Shown: positions 1-11,100 of the stretch, in pieces | Layout of the letters: each line of letters opens with the position of its first letter | Numbering within the stretch: the first letter of the stretch is position 1 | The notes under the pieces: model-generated | Database searches by the model: none | Seen by the model: only the letters and a program-made list of their open reading frames with translations | What the model was told of the DNA's origin: nothing | Assembly: GCA_964035545.1 (NCBI GenBank) | Contig: OZ037768.1 | Coordinates: 3,029,501-3,089,500, forward strand | Source: Bugula neritina | Lineage: Eukaryota > Bryozoa > Gymnolaemata > Cheilostomatida > Bugulidae | Direction of reading: 5' to 3' | DNA: 60,000 nt | Position numbers and translations under genes: made by a program

Positions 1-394
1 ATTATTCAGTATGCCATTTTATGTGGTGGTCGTTTTTGTTTTTGCAAAAGAAGGCAACTTCCAGTATTTTTATGCAAAAGATATTAATTGAAGTTGTGTT
101 ATCAATTGAATAATATATTCATACAGTATTATAATAATTATTTAGGAAGCATAATATGAAGAATGCAGTAATATACATTTATAAGCCACTGCATTGTAAT
201 TGCTATTGAGAAAGTCTTGAATTTTAAGCTGATACTGAATTATTTCATTAACTCATCTTTTAAAATTGTGAAATCCTATTTTAATTATTATTTCTAATAT
301 TCGTATCATAGTTCTACTACAGGTTTATGAGCCATCAGCTTGCTGTGTAAATATTCGAAAACATTTAGTTTATTTAGCTGTGACTGTTTTACAG

Positions 395-3300
395 CAAATT
401 TGTGATGATTGGGCAAATAAGCCCGAAGATGCTCAACAGTTTGAGCCGTTTTACAGAGCTGTGTCTGCCGTAGCGCACAGCTCTGGTATAAAGCTCAAAA
501 CGAGAGCACAACTCCTCACAAAGGTACTCAATGGGTGGGAGGAAACTCTCTTTAATGCAGTAGGAGTGTAGAGGGTAGAGATATGAAAGGGGGTTCAAGC
601 TCATAATATAGTATTTCAAATCCTAATTTTATATCAAGTTTTGGTGCAAAGATTTCAGCTTGACTTCTTCACCAATCTCTACCCAGTTACACTATAGATC
701 TACCCAGCCACACTGTAGATCTACTGCGTACTAATCCACTTTTAGAGTAGTGCTTTGGGCTTTACACTCCTTTATTTTGCTACTTCAGTTATTATGTGAG
801 GAATGGAAATCGAAATCTGACGCGGAAAAGCTTTTTAAACCGTTTCACACGGCTGTGCACAATCTGGTGGCTGCCGGTGCTGCCACCGTAAGTGACGAGC
901 ACAGGAGAACGTCAGTGGTGCTGACTCAGGTAATTCTCGCATGAAATGATGCCATTCTGGCCAGTAATGTGTTACTAATGGTACTTTGTAGCTCATTATG
1001 TATGTACGTGTTGACCCCCCTCCCCTATCTCTATATACACCACTTGCTTACAAATAACATCTAGTTGGTAGAAAAATCAGTGCTTTGCTATTTACACCCC
1101 TTTCTGTTTAATGTAGAACAGTACGTGTGCACTTAGATACTTTCTTGTTTCTCCTTGACCTCTACAATATGTTTTCATGAGTTGAAAGTATCGTGTTTCA
1201 AATCACTGCACTGTTTCATCATCATTTCTCTTCACCAGCAAGCTACACACAAACTATCACTGATAATCATTGACTTATTTTTTACCTGCAACCAGTTGCT
1301 ACTTCAATTTATACTTTACTTTTCTTCTTTTACTTCATCTGCAATTTTGTTCTAAATAGTAAATTATATTGTTTAGTGAGCTATATTTTTGTATGATTTT
1401 TTCTGTATCATTTGTGCTCATTTTAGATTTTATGCATGGGTTTTAGTAGCAAGATTTTCACCTTCAAAATTCAAAATTTAGTAAAATCTTTTCAAATAAT
1501 TTGTTAAATTTTAAAATTTTAATTTGGTGTCTCTTGCTGAAAAATAACTGCACTTTCTCTAGTTTTTTAGTGTTTCTGCATTTGCTATCCTAACCAGTCG
1601 TGTGTAGTTTGAAAATAAGTTACACGTTAGATAATCGTCTGCACTTTAGCTAATCTCTCCTGCTCCTTAATACACCATCTTTACATACATAATGAGCTCT
1701 AAAGTATTGAAAATCATCCAGAAGTATTTTTATTCAACTCGTTATAAAACTCGAAACTCACACAGCTTGGACTTCTGATACCTTCCTCACATAATAGCCT
1801 GAAACTGGTTGCAGGTAACACCTAGTCTGTAAGCTCTTTCATCTAACCAATCCTCTACTCTTTTACTAATTATTTATGTTAAAAAACTCACGCAAGTTTA
1901 TTTGCGTGAGTTTTTGTTTAATTTCTTATTTATAAACTTGTGATTTGAAAAGAACATTCAAACTGATTGTTCTTTTGAAAGCCAGGCATCTTCTTGTTTT
2001 AGTAAAAAATTGTGACTGTATGCTCCCCACACTCTAATTCTTTTCTAATTTCCAGTCATCCTTTCGTTTTAGTAATTAGTTAATCATAATTTTCAAACTC
2101 AACTGAAGTCTATGATGTACATATGTATATAATTACTAAACTTTAGTTTAGTATGAAGTATGCATGATATATGTCTATAAATTTGGTAAATATATTTCAC
2201 AATTAAATTTGCAATATAATATGAGAAATTGGTGGATAAACAAGATATAGGTTTAAATACTTTAACACCTACATGTTAAATATTCAAATGTAAGTGTAGT
2301 CTTATTTTAGCCTCAGCTCTAATAAATATTTTCAGTATAAGAAGTTGTCTTTTCTTAAACAAAAATTTTCCAAACTTGAATGTAAAACTAAAATGAGTTA
2401 AGTAAATAATAGATCTACTAATTTTAATTATAATATGTCCCTAGTAAACTGTTGGTTGGTGCTTTGATTTTAAACTTTTTTTTCATGTGTTGTTTTCTAT
2501 CGTATAGCAGAGGGTAACGTGTTGTACTATTATTTTTAGTCGTTGACTCATTGTATTTCAGATCATCGCTGGGCAAAAAGCTCTCAAAGATCGCCAACTT
2601 GGCGACTCAACTACCGTAAGCCACCCAACCCTCCTTTTTTTAGCATGAATATTGTCTGCCAGCACACGCCAAGTGTCTGACAGCACGCGCCAAGTGTCTG
2701 ACAGCACACGCCAAGTGTCTGTCAGCACATGCCAAGTGTCTGCTTAATCACACGTTGATTTTGGTTCTGGATTTCCTGCATGCAATCTATATTTGTTTTG
2801 CTCTAAACTGTATCAAAAGTTGTAGCACAGATGCTCTGGTTATTGATTTCTCTTAGCATATGGAATAACCAAAGAGTACACAACTTCATATTCTATAAGT
2901 AGTTTGTAATGGCTCTATATTCTCCCACACAATACTGCTCCTCTGTTCTCTACACTGATTATACAACTCCCCCCAGCTACCAGTTAACCAGACTTCTTAT
3001 GTCAAGCCCAGATGTAAAGTCTTAGTAACTCCTCCTTTACTATAATATTAGTGTTGGGTTATCAACACATCTTTGTGTAGTATTGCATGTTGTGACATCA
3101 CAGTTTATATCCGCCATATCTGATTCAGATGCTGCATTTAATAACCTTTTTGTCTCTGATCATCTAATGCCTTTTCTTCAATGTTTCAATTGCATGGAAT
3201 GCTGCTAATTGGCTGTACTATGATAATTGTGAGTGATGTGTAATTATTATGCCAACAGCTTTACAATGGGCACATTATTGTGGTGTTTAACATAAATGTT

Positions 3301-3682
3301 ATATAAAATATGGTAGAACCTTTAACAAGGATGTATTCAGTCAAACTCAGATTACAGGGTCTTCTATTGATGCTCTTACTATACAAGAAGTGCTTTTGCT
3401 TGCTCAGCTTTCAATTATTATTGTTTTCATCTCTGTATTCAGTATTTTGTTTTTAGTTAATTTTATCTTCACTTAAGTTGAGTATTTTTCTAAAGGTAAA
3501 TATTATGTATAACCGATTGTGAAAACAGAAACTGTACTGTATATTTACAATGAAATATTTATTCTAAATGAATATGTTATTTACTGCAGGTGTTACAAGC
3601 AAACAAACAAGGTAAAAATGGATCAGCTGTGAAAGGATCATCTCCAGACGCATCAGGAAGTAAAGCGTGTACGCTAATGTGA
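395..3682 (+). CDS. 3' part of an unidentified CaaX-box protein gene (5' end outside window)
   Basis: Four phase-0 exons can be read: 395-523, 789-929, 2562-2615 and 3590-3682 (TGA at 3680). Each has an AG acceptor, and the first three end at GT donors; joined they give 138 residues. The C-terminus is KACTLM, a CaaX motif with Met at the last position, which predicts farnesylation and membrane attachment. Exons 1 and 2 here encode related modules: QICDDWANK...F.PFYRAV and LLCEEWKSK...F.PFHTAV. They could be tandem repeats or alternative exons. The 12-30 residues before the CaaX box are Ser/Gly/Lys-rich, as in a flexible prenylated tail. The frame is also open upstream of 395 to an AG at about 321, so an extended first exon is possible. 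I do not recognise the family. A polyadenylation signal candidate is at 4358. Confidence 0.7.
982..1706. repeat. Pair of inverted 25-bp arms inside an intron
   Basis: The arm at 982-1006 (core agctcattatgtatgta) is matched in inverse orientation at 1682-1706, with 17 bp perfect and 2 mismatches over 25 bp. Both arms lie in the intron between the second and third exons of the CaaX gene. The interior shows no coding potential. It could be the terminal repeats of a decayed element, but no target duplication was found. Confidence 0.4.
1882..1915. repeat. Perfect 14-bp-stem hairpin
   Basis: The sequence aaaaactcacgcaa is followed by a 6-nt loop and its exact complement ttgcgtgagttttt. It lies within the 1.6-kb intron of the CaaX gene. 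It may be a remnant of a palindromic element or a structured RNA segment; it is too short to call a microRNA precursor. Confidence 0.55.
2653..2742 (+). repeat. Four-copy 21-bp minisatellite
   Basis: Imperfect tandem copies of a 21-bp unit containing cagcacacgccaagtgtct lie just downstream of the small third exon of the CaaX gene. Variation is limited to a few positions such as cacg/cgcg/catg. Confidence 0.8.
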
Positions 3683-5184
3683 AAACCTTGAAGACAATCA
3701 TACGACATATCTTGAAAATTTTTAAAATTATTGAAATAGATTTTTTATTTATGTATTCTATGTTCTACTAAACACATGCAGTTATAATTTTGTAATCATT
3801 CAATTAAACATTGTTTATTCATGTATTTTGAGTAATGGCTTACAATAGCAATTGCATGCATAAGCACTGATTAGATCTAAACCAACTCATCTTATACAGT
3901 TTTTTCTTATATTGACTGGTGGTGTGATAATTGGGGTTTCAAGTGTACTGGTGTAAATTATTTAATAATCATCATGGTGCATCACACTCTCAACTTTGTG
4001 TCAAATCTTATATTTTTATAAATCATTTCAATTGTATTTTTCTCTGAAGGCTTTTTTAACTCAATCTTTTGTGATAAATCACTGATTTGAATTATTGGTC
4101 TTCAAATATGCAAATATAACAATTGTTACTATGGTAACGATAGTTCTATTTTTGTTCTTTTCAGTGGTCTTGTCATTGTTTTTTTTTCATTTAAAAATGT
4201 TTATGGTATTTGTTTAGGCATAATTGTATAACTTTACAAGATTTCATAATTGCGATGATTTTATTACATTTTCATAAACTGTCTTTTTGATTATTGTGCA
4301 TTAGTATTTGTCACAAAAGTTTGATTTTTAAACTTTGCCAATTTATCACTTTCCATGAATAAAATGTCCTGTGATATACAGTATGAACTGTTCAGTATTG
4401 TTATTCGCATTTGGAGTTGTCTTTTAGATTATGTGCACTATCTAACATCACTTCCACTGATAAATCTAAAGCACTGTGACAGTCATGATTCTATGTAAAG
4501 GAGCAATCTGAAAAATAGAGCTAATCTATCACCGATTGTCAAAAATTCAATATATCCCTTTGATAATGACACAATTGAGAAAACTAGCAACGTGATGAGC
4601 TTTTAAGCTTTTATCCAATGACCAACTGTAAATTATTTTAGATGTCAAAATTCAGTGAGCGATGTACAGCTAAAATAAGTTGAAATAAATTGTGCAAGAC
4701 TATAATAAAAGGAAATAATGTACACTTTGGCAGGTTGATTAAAACTCAACCTTCCTAGCCATTGGCTTTAGTAGAATGCAGATTTGAAGCAATGCAATAT
4801 GTATGAATAGTTGTCTTTCCTTAAATTAAACAGATAAGTTGAAGGATTCCAGCAGCTCATTTTCATGTAGATGAAAGTTGCATTCTAGATTCGGGAGAAA
4901 AGTATATAAGTAGGTGCATTAAATCTAAAAGGGCACACTGAATTAAAATTTGAGTTATAATAATATTTCAATCGACATAATATAATATATACATGATACA
5001 TCTTAGTCTGGACAGTATAGAAGCATCGTTATTACGATTATTTGCACACAAGCACCATTTGATTCAGAGACCAGCTGTTATCTACTAGGAGTTGTCATGT
5101 GCTATTTAGCTTTCCGAATGCATTCGATCACAGTAAATTACCCACAATCCGTAAAACAACCGCTTGCATTCAGATTGAATAAAA
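3683..5184 (+). other. 3' UTR of CaaX gene and intergenic spacer
   Basis: No open coding exon is visible. An AATAAA at 4358-4363 is a likely polyadenylation signal for the upstream gene. A near-palindromic RFX-like motif, GTTACTATGGTAAC, is at 4125-4138. The E2F4/5 promoter must lie between about 4.4 and 5.2 kb, but I see no clear TATA box there. Confidence 0.5.
4358..4363 (+). terminator. Candidate polyadenylation signal AATAAA
   Basis: AATAAA lies about 680 bp after the CaaX gene stop codon and is followed within 30 bp by a T/G-containing stretch. It is the best-placed signal before the E2F gene. Confidence 0.4.
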
Positions 5185-8100
5185 ATGAATTCTGGCAGTG
5201 CTTCTGCTCTTGAAAGTGAGCACGAAGCCAGTCTAGATGGCCCACCGGTGCAGGATGCCCCTGTAGGAGTAAGCAGACATGAAAAAAGCTTAGGGTTATT
5301 GACTTCGCGATTTGTAACGCTATTGCAGTCGGCTGAAGATGGAATTTTAGACTTGAAAGCTGTAAGTTTTTACCACGTCCTCACAGTCAGAGTCACACTC
5401 GCTGTCAGTGTGAGTGTCATACTGACACTAGAATTGTCATTCTGCCTTTAGGTATAAATTTAGTTGTTGCTCGTGCTCTTAGATTTGATAACACTCTTGT
5501 TTTAACTCAAGCTGCTTTCATTCAGGTCTCTTTGCTTGTACTAACACTAACAGTAAGTGTAACACTAGCAGTAGCTCACAACTGACACACTCACACTGTA
5601 AGTGTAAGTGTAACACTAACTGTAACTTAGTGTCAGTGTGTAAGTGTAACTCTAAATGTAACATATACTGTTCTACTTCTAGCTTGCAGTTCTGTAAAAA
5701 TAATTCAACCATTATTCATTAACAATTAATTGAGTGTCATCAGCTTTAAGCAGTTATTAAACTGTTCCAGTAACTAGTATTCACTATAATTTAGTCATTA
5801 GTTTGAATTTTATGTCAAGTTTAAACTTGAACTCAAAATGGAAATATAATTTTATTATTCATTCTCCAAGTTCAAGTGAAAGACAAGATCATTCACCTCG
5901 GGATTGCTTATGTTTTTGCAAAATCAAATTGCATTACTAAAAACAAATGCTTATTTTGTTGTCTTTTTACTTGGATCATTTGTTATTAATAGTAATGTTA
6001 TCATTATGATTATCACAATTATGATATTTTTGGAATTCTTATCACTGTGACCATCATCATGCTCATTACTAACTCATTTTTTACAGTTATATAACTTTTA
6101 TTTCAATTTGTTGCTAAATATCGAAGTATAAATAAATTGAAATTGAATTTTACTAAACGTGAGCTGAAATTAAATTAAAATTAATCAAAATTATTTTTAG
6201 TGTTTGCATAACTATAAAACTTTATCTAATGGTGATTCTTATGCACGCAAAGAAGAGCAGATAATTATACTACTTATGCTTATGCTAGTTATAGTAATAA
6301 TAATGTAGCCACTTATGCATGGCTGAAAAGATGTGACTTGACTGTCACTCAGTGAAAGCCATACTGTGATTAATCTTTATACTTCAAGTACTGAGTGCCT
6401 TCTGCTTGCCACACAATATATTTGTATCCAGACCTGCAAATCTACTTATTGACATCAAAGTTGAAAAGTTTGTATTTGGTGCATTTTGATTACGATAGTT
6501 GAGTACTCAGCATTCATGACCTCTATGTGAATTCTTTTGCAGGCTGCAGATATACTAGCAGTCAAACAGAAGCGAAGAATATACGATATAACAAATGTAT
6601 TAGAAGGTATTGGCCTTATTGAAAAGAGAACAAAAAACTGTATACAATGGAAGTAAGTATACTAGATGGTGTAATGTATGTGCGCAGCTCTCAGTAACTC
6701 ACCAAATTACGAGTTTGAGATGTACATATGGTGTGATTTAGGCATGTGGTTTATAGATGTAATTGTGATCTAAGATCACTTATTTTGTTCTACGCAACTG
6801 CAACTTAGATGTAGCACTATTGCGTGTTTTTTTAAAAGAAGTGATCGATTAGTTTGTTTGGTAGGCCAAGTACAAATACTATATATAAATACAGCTGATG
6901 CGATCTTTGTATTGAAATCACATGTTATTTCAGAGGTGCTGGTCCGAGTTGCTCGTCGGGTGAAGTCACCGACAGACTATCTGCTCTCAAACAGGAAATA
7001 GACCAACTGGAGTTGATAGAAAAGAATTTAGACCAACAGAAAAAACATATTCAACAAAATTTACGGAATGTTTCTGAAGATCCATGCAATTACACATATC
7101 CTTTGTTTTTACGCAGTTGACAGTTTTCACAATAATTCAACTATTCCATTATTCACATTTTTCTCCAGTAAAATTTCCTAAAAGTTGTGTTTCTTATGAT
7201 GCTAGTATATATGTTAGCAACATGGCTGGCTCAAGACTTCACTTTATACCTACTCCTTAGCAAGCCTATATCTTGACCCTCGTACTACATGCATATGGTA
7301 CACTAGTTCGCATGCTAAGTCATTGCAACTATATCTCTATATCACCAGTTACTATATCTGCTTGGTCAACCAGATTTTCATTTTGGAATCTGGTCTGTGA
7401 TGTATATCTTGATATCTACTTCCCTTAACCACCGTATTGCACTGCAGCCTATGTTACTCATAAAGATATATGCGACACATTTAAAGACCGGACATTGCTA
7501 GCTATACAGGCACCATCTGGCACCACTTTGGAAGTGCCAGTACCAGATGGGGTATGTAAGACTGCACATTTCTCTACCTTTCTAGCAGCTGCTACCTTTT
7601 GTGGTATTGCCTAATTAGGTAACTTATTGTCTGCTGATTTACTTGAATATAATGTGATTCACACTTGCTCTTTCATTCACCTACATTGCGATAGCATCAT
7701 AAACTCGAAGCATAGTCTGGAAAACTAGCTTATTTGTAGTAAAGTTTAAAGGAAAGGTGGCAGGTGGAATTGTTATTATTGCTAAGACCATCAGGGAAAA
7801 TGGCGGTGGCTATTTCATTGTGTTTTCATTACAAATGCTACTACCACTACTACTGCTGCTACTGGTGTAGGGTTACTGAAATGTATAGCCTATTAAATCC
7901 TTTAAACCTGAATTAATTGAGTTTTATGATCAAAATATTAATTAACTTTTATATTTAGTTGATAATATTACATGCTATTTCTTAGACATTTAAGTTGTTA
8001 AAAGTATTGAATTATTAATTGTCTCTTATACTCAATTATGTAAATGCTGCGTAGTGAAAGAAACCTCATTGACTGCAGTCATTCAAGCATAATAGTGTAT

Positions 8101-11100
8101 CATCAAGTTGTAAAAGTATGTGATATTCATCTAGCCTTCCCTACTTCCTTTGGACTGTCACAGCTGAGTTGGCTATCAGCTATGTTGACATTGTGTTCCT
8201 ATCTTCCAATTTATTGTAACTGTAGTGTCTTTGTTTGAAGCTATTATAACTGCTATTCATCTTCCTATTGATGGTTTTTCATTCACAATTTGGACTGCCA
8301 TTCAAAAAACCAACCATCCACACGGCACAGTAATGTCTAGCCATTTTATGCATTATCTGTATATAGTAACACTCACTCTATCTGTATATAGTAACAGTCA
8401 CTCTATCTGCATATACTAACACTCACTTCATCTGCATATAATGACAGTCACTCTATCTGCATATAGTGACTGTCACTCTATCTGCATATAGTAACAGTCA
8501 CTCTATCTGCATATAGTAACAGTCACTCTATCTGCATATAGTGACTGTCACTATATCTGCATATAGTAACAGTCACTCTATCTGCATATATCAACTGTCA
8601 ATTTGTTTCTATTGTGATAGGTGTTACTTAATTTAAATCTAAATATAAGTAAACCTTCTGTAAAAAGTTTTCCCCTATTTAATATTGGAGAAAGTTCTGT
8701 GTAAACTTGAACCTGGTAGAGATTATAATCCTGCTATATTTCTTGAATATATTGTCTCTGAATCAATATGTCTGCTTCTTGATTAGGTTCTAGGAAGTAT
8801 AAACCAAGGCAGCACAGTTGGCCCGGCTGACTTACGCACACCCAACGTAAGTTTTCATAGGCACTTTATTGGTAGACTTTTTCACGTCCTTTATAATAGA
8901 CTTTTTTCAACTACTTAACCTGCCCGTTATTGCTAACAATAAATTTTCCACGACTTCTTAAATTGAGTGTGATTTCTTTGTGACTGTTTTTGTCCACACG
9001 TAATATGCACTGTAGATGTTGAAAAGGAAGTATCAGATTCACCTGAAAAGTGACTCAGGGCCTATCAACGTGCTGTTAGTAAACAAAGACTCGGAGTCGT
9101 CAGAACCTGTGGCTGTCCCAGTGCCACCACCCAGAGAAAAGACTTTAGCCTCAGCTTGTTTATCATCCTCGTCTTCGTCATACAGCGGGTCACCAACCAG
9201 ACCCCCTCCTTCTAAAAAACTAATACTGGATAGTCCCGTGGTACGTATGGCTAGAGTTGGCGCGTTTTGCACTTGTAGTCCCTTGTTACTACTTAGTGAC
9301 TTGTAGATATTGTTCAGATATACCAGAGCAGTCCTGGGGGGAATGTAAGGAGCTGTACCTTTGCTAGTCTATCGATTGTGAAAACTGAACTAATGTTACA
9401 CTAAGTGTGTAGCCACAAACGTATTTTTATCTTGAGAAAATATTTAGCCAACATGTTGAGACCAGAATTTTACACTAATTACATATTTTTATATAGTATG
9501 TGATGTGCAATGCTGGTTGTGTAATGTATATGCGTTATGGTATATAAGCCTTACTAGATGTATATGTGTTATGGAAACGTGTTTCTGTAGAATTCTGGGA
9601 CGACTTCTCCAAAGACGAGGCTCAGAAACTCTCCACGCAAAGCGTCTATCTCTATAAATAACAGTGAGTGTGATTCATATCTCCTGGTGAAATGTTTCCA
9701 TGTACACTAGTCACACACCTCTGTATACTAGTCACATACCTCTGTATACTAGTCACATACCTCTGTATACTAGTCACATACCTCTGTATACTAGTCACAT
9801 ACCTCTGTACACTAGTCACACACCTCTGTATACTAGTCACATACCTCTGTATACTAGTCACACACCTCTGTATACTAGTCACACACCTCTGTATACTAGG
9901 CACATACCTCTGTATACTAGTCACATACCTCTGTATACTAGTCGCACACCTCTGTACACTAGTCACATACCTCTGTATACTCTTCTTATATAAAATACCT
10001 CCAATGTGGCTGTTATGAAGTTTCAATGTGATGGCAAAATATTTTAAAACTTTCAGCTTGTTCATTTGCTTGTTGCTAATTAGTTGATCAATGATGTTAA
10101 TAAATGTCAATTATCTTGTTGGAGAAATTTTTTCTGCTTTTACATAAGTTGTTAGTTGTAATTTTTCAGGGATCTAAAACATGATTATTAGAGAAAATGC
10201 CAATTTTTTTATATTGTTTTTTTATATATATTGCCAGTTCTACACTCAATAAACGATGGTGACGGACAAGATATACTTAAAGGAGAAGCGGAGCAGCCGT
10301 CAGAACTAGTGACACCTGGTGGCATGTTCTCCAACTCGCACCAGACAGAGTATAGTGTAGACGAGCTCATGTCATCAGAAAGTGAGTCTCTCGCTGATTA
10401 TCATGACTGTTACTATGGCAACTGTTGCTACTGTTTAAAGTGGTTAATATTTGCGTACATGGCTGGTCTAACCTTGTACACTGTCTGGATTTTCCCTGTA
10501 CAGTTATTAACTTGAGTAGGAAACATCAAAACTTCCAATAGGTGGGACGAAGAAGACCTTTGACCTTTGGCCAGTCTATTTCTTGGTATCCCCAGTGGGG
10601 GGGGGGGCATTCAGTATCTGTTCTTCTGAGTACTTAGTATGTCTGTTAATGTATATTCTGTTGTTTTAATATTTGGTGTACAGTCTAATATGTGTATGTT
10701 GTAGTGTGTATACAGATGTAATATGTGTATATTGTATTGTGTATACAGATGTAATATGTGTATATTGTAGTAGTGTGTATACAGATGTAATATGTGTATA
10801 TTGTATTGTGTATACAGATGTGATATGTGTATATTGTAGTAGTGTGTATACAGATGTAATATGTGTATATTGTATTGTGTATACAGATGTAATATGTGTA
10901 TATTGTAGTAGTGTGTATACAGATGTGATATGTGTATATTGTAGTGTGTATACAGATGTAATATGTGTATATTGTAGTAGTGTGTATACAGATGTAATAT
11001 GTGTATATTGTATTGTGTATACAGATGTAATATGTGTATATTGTATTGTGTATACAGATGTAATATGTGTATATTGTAGTAGTGTGTATACAGATGTAAT

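Noticed and set aside
9700-9985. CRISPR-like regular repeats
   Set aside because: Units are directly adjacent with no unique spacers, in a eukaryotic intron.
9652-10110. Open frames of repeated YTSH or SIQRYVT words
   Set aside because: They are the 21-bp intronic minisatellite in E2F intron 7.
10231-10515. Hydrophobic C-terminal extension of E2F exon 8
   Set aside because: It reads through the exon 8 donor at 10382; the conserved C-terminus is in exon 9. Intron retention is possible but unsupported.
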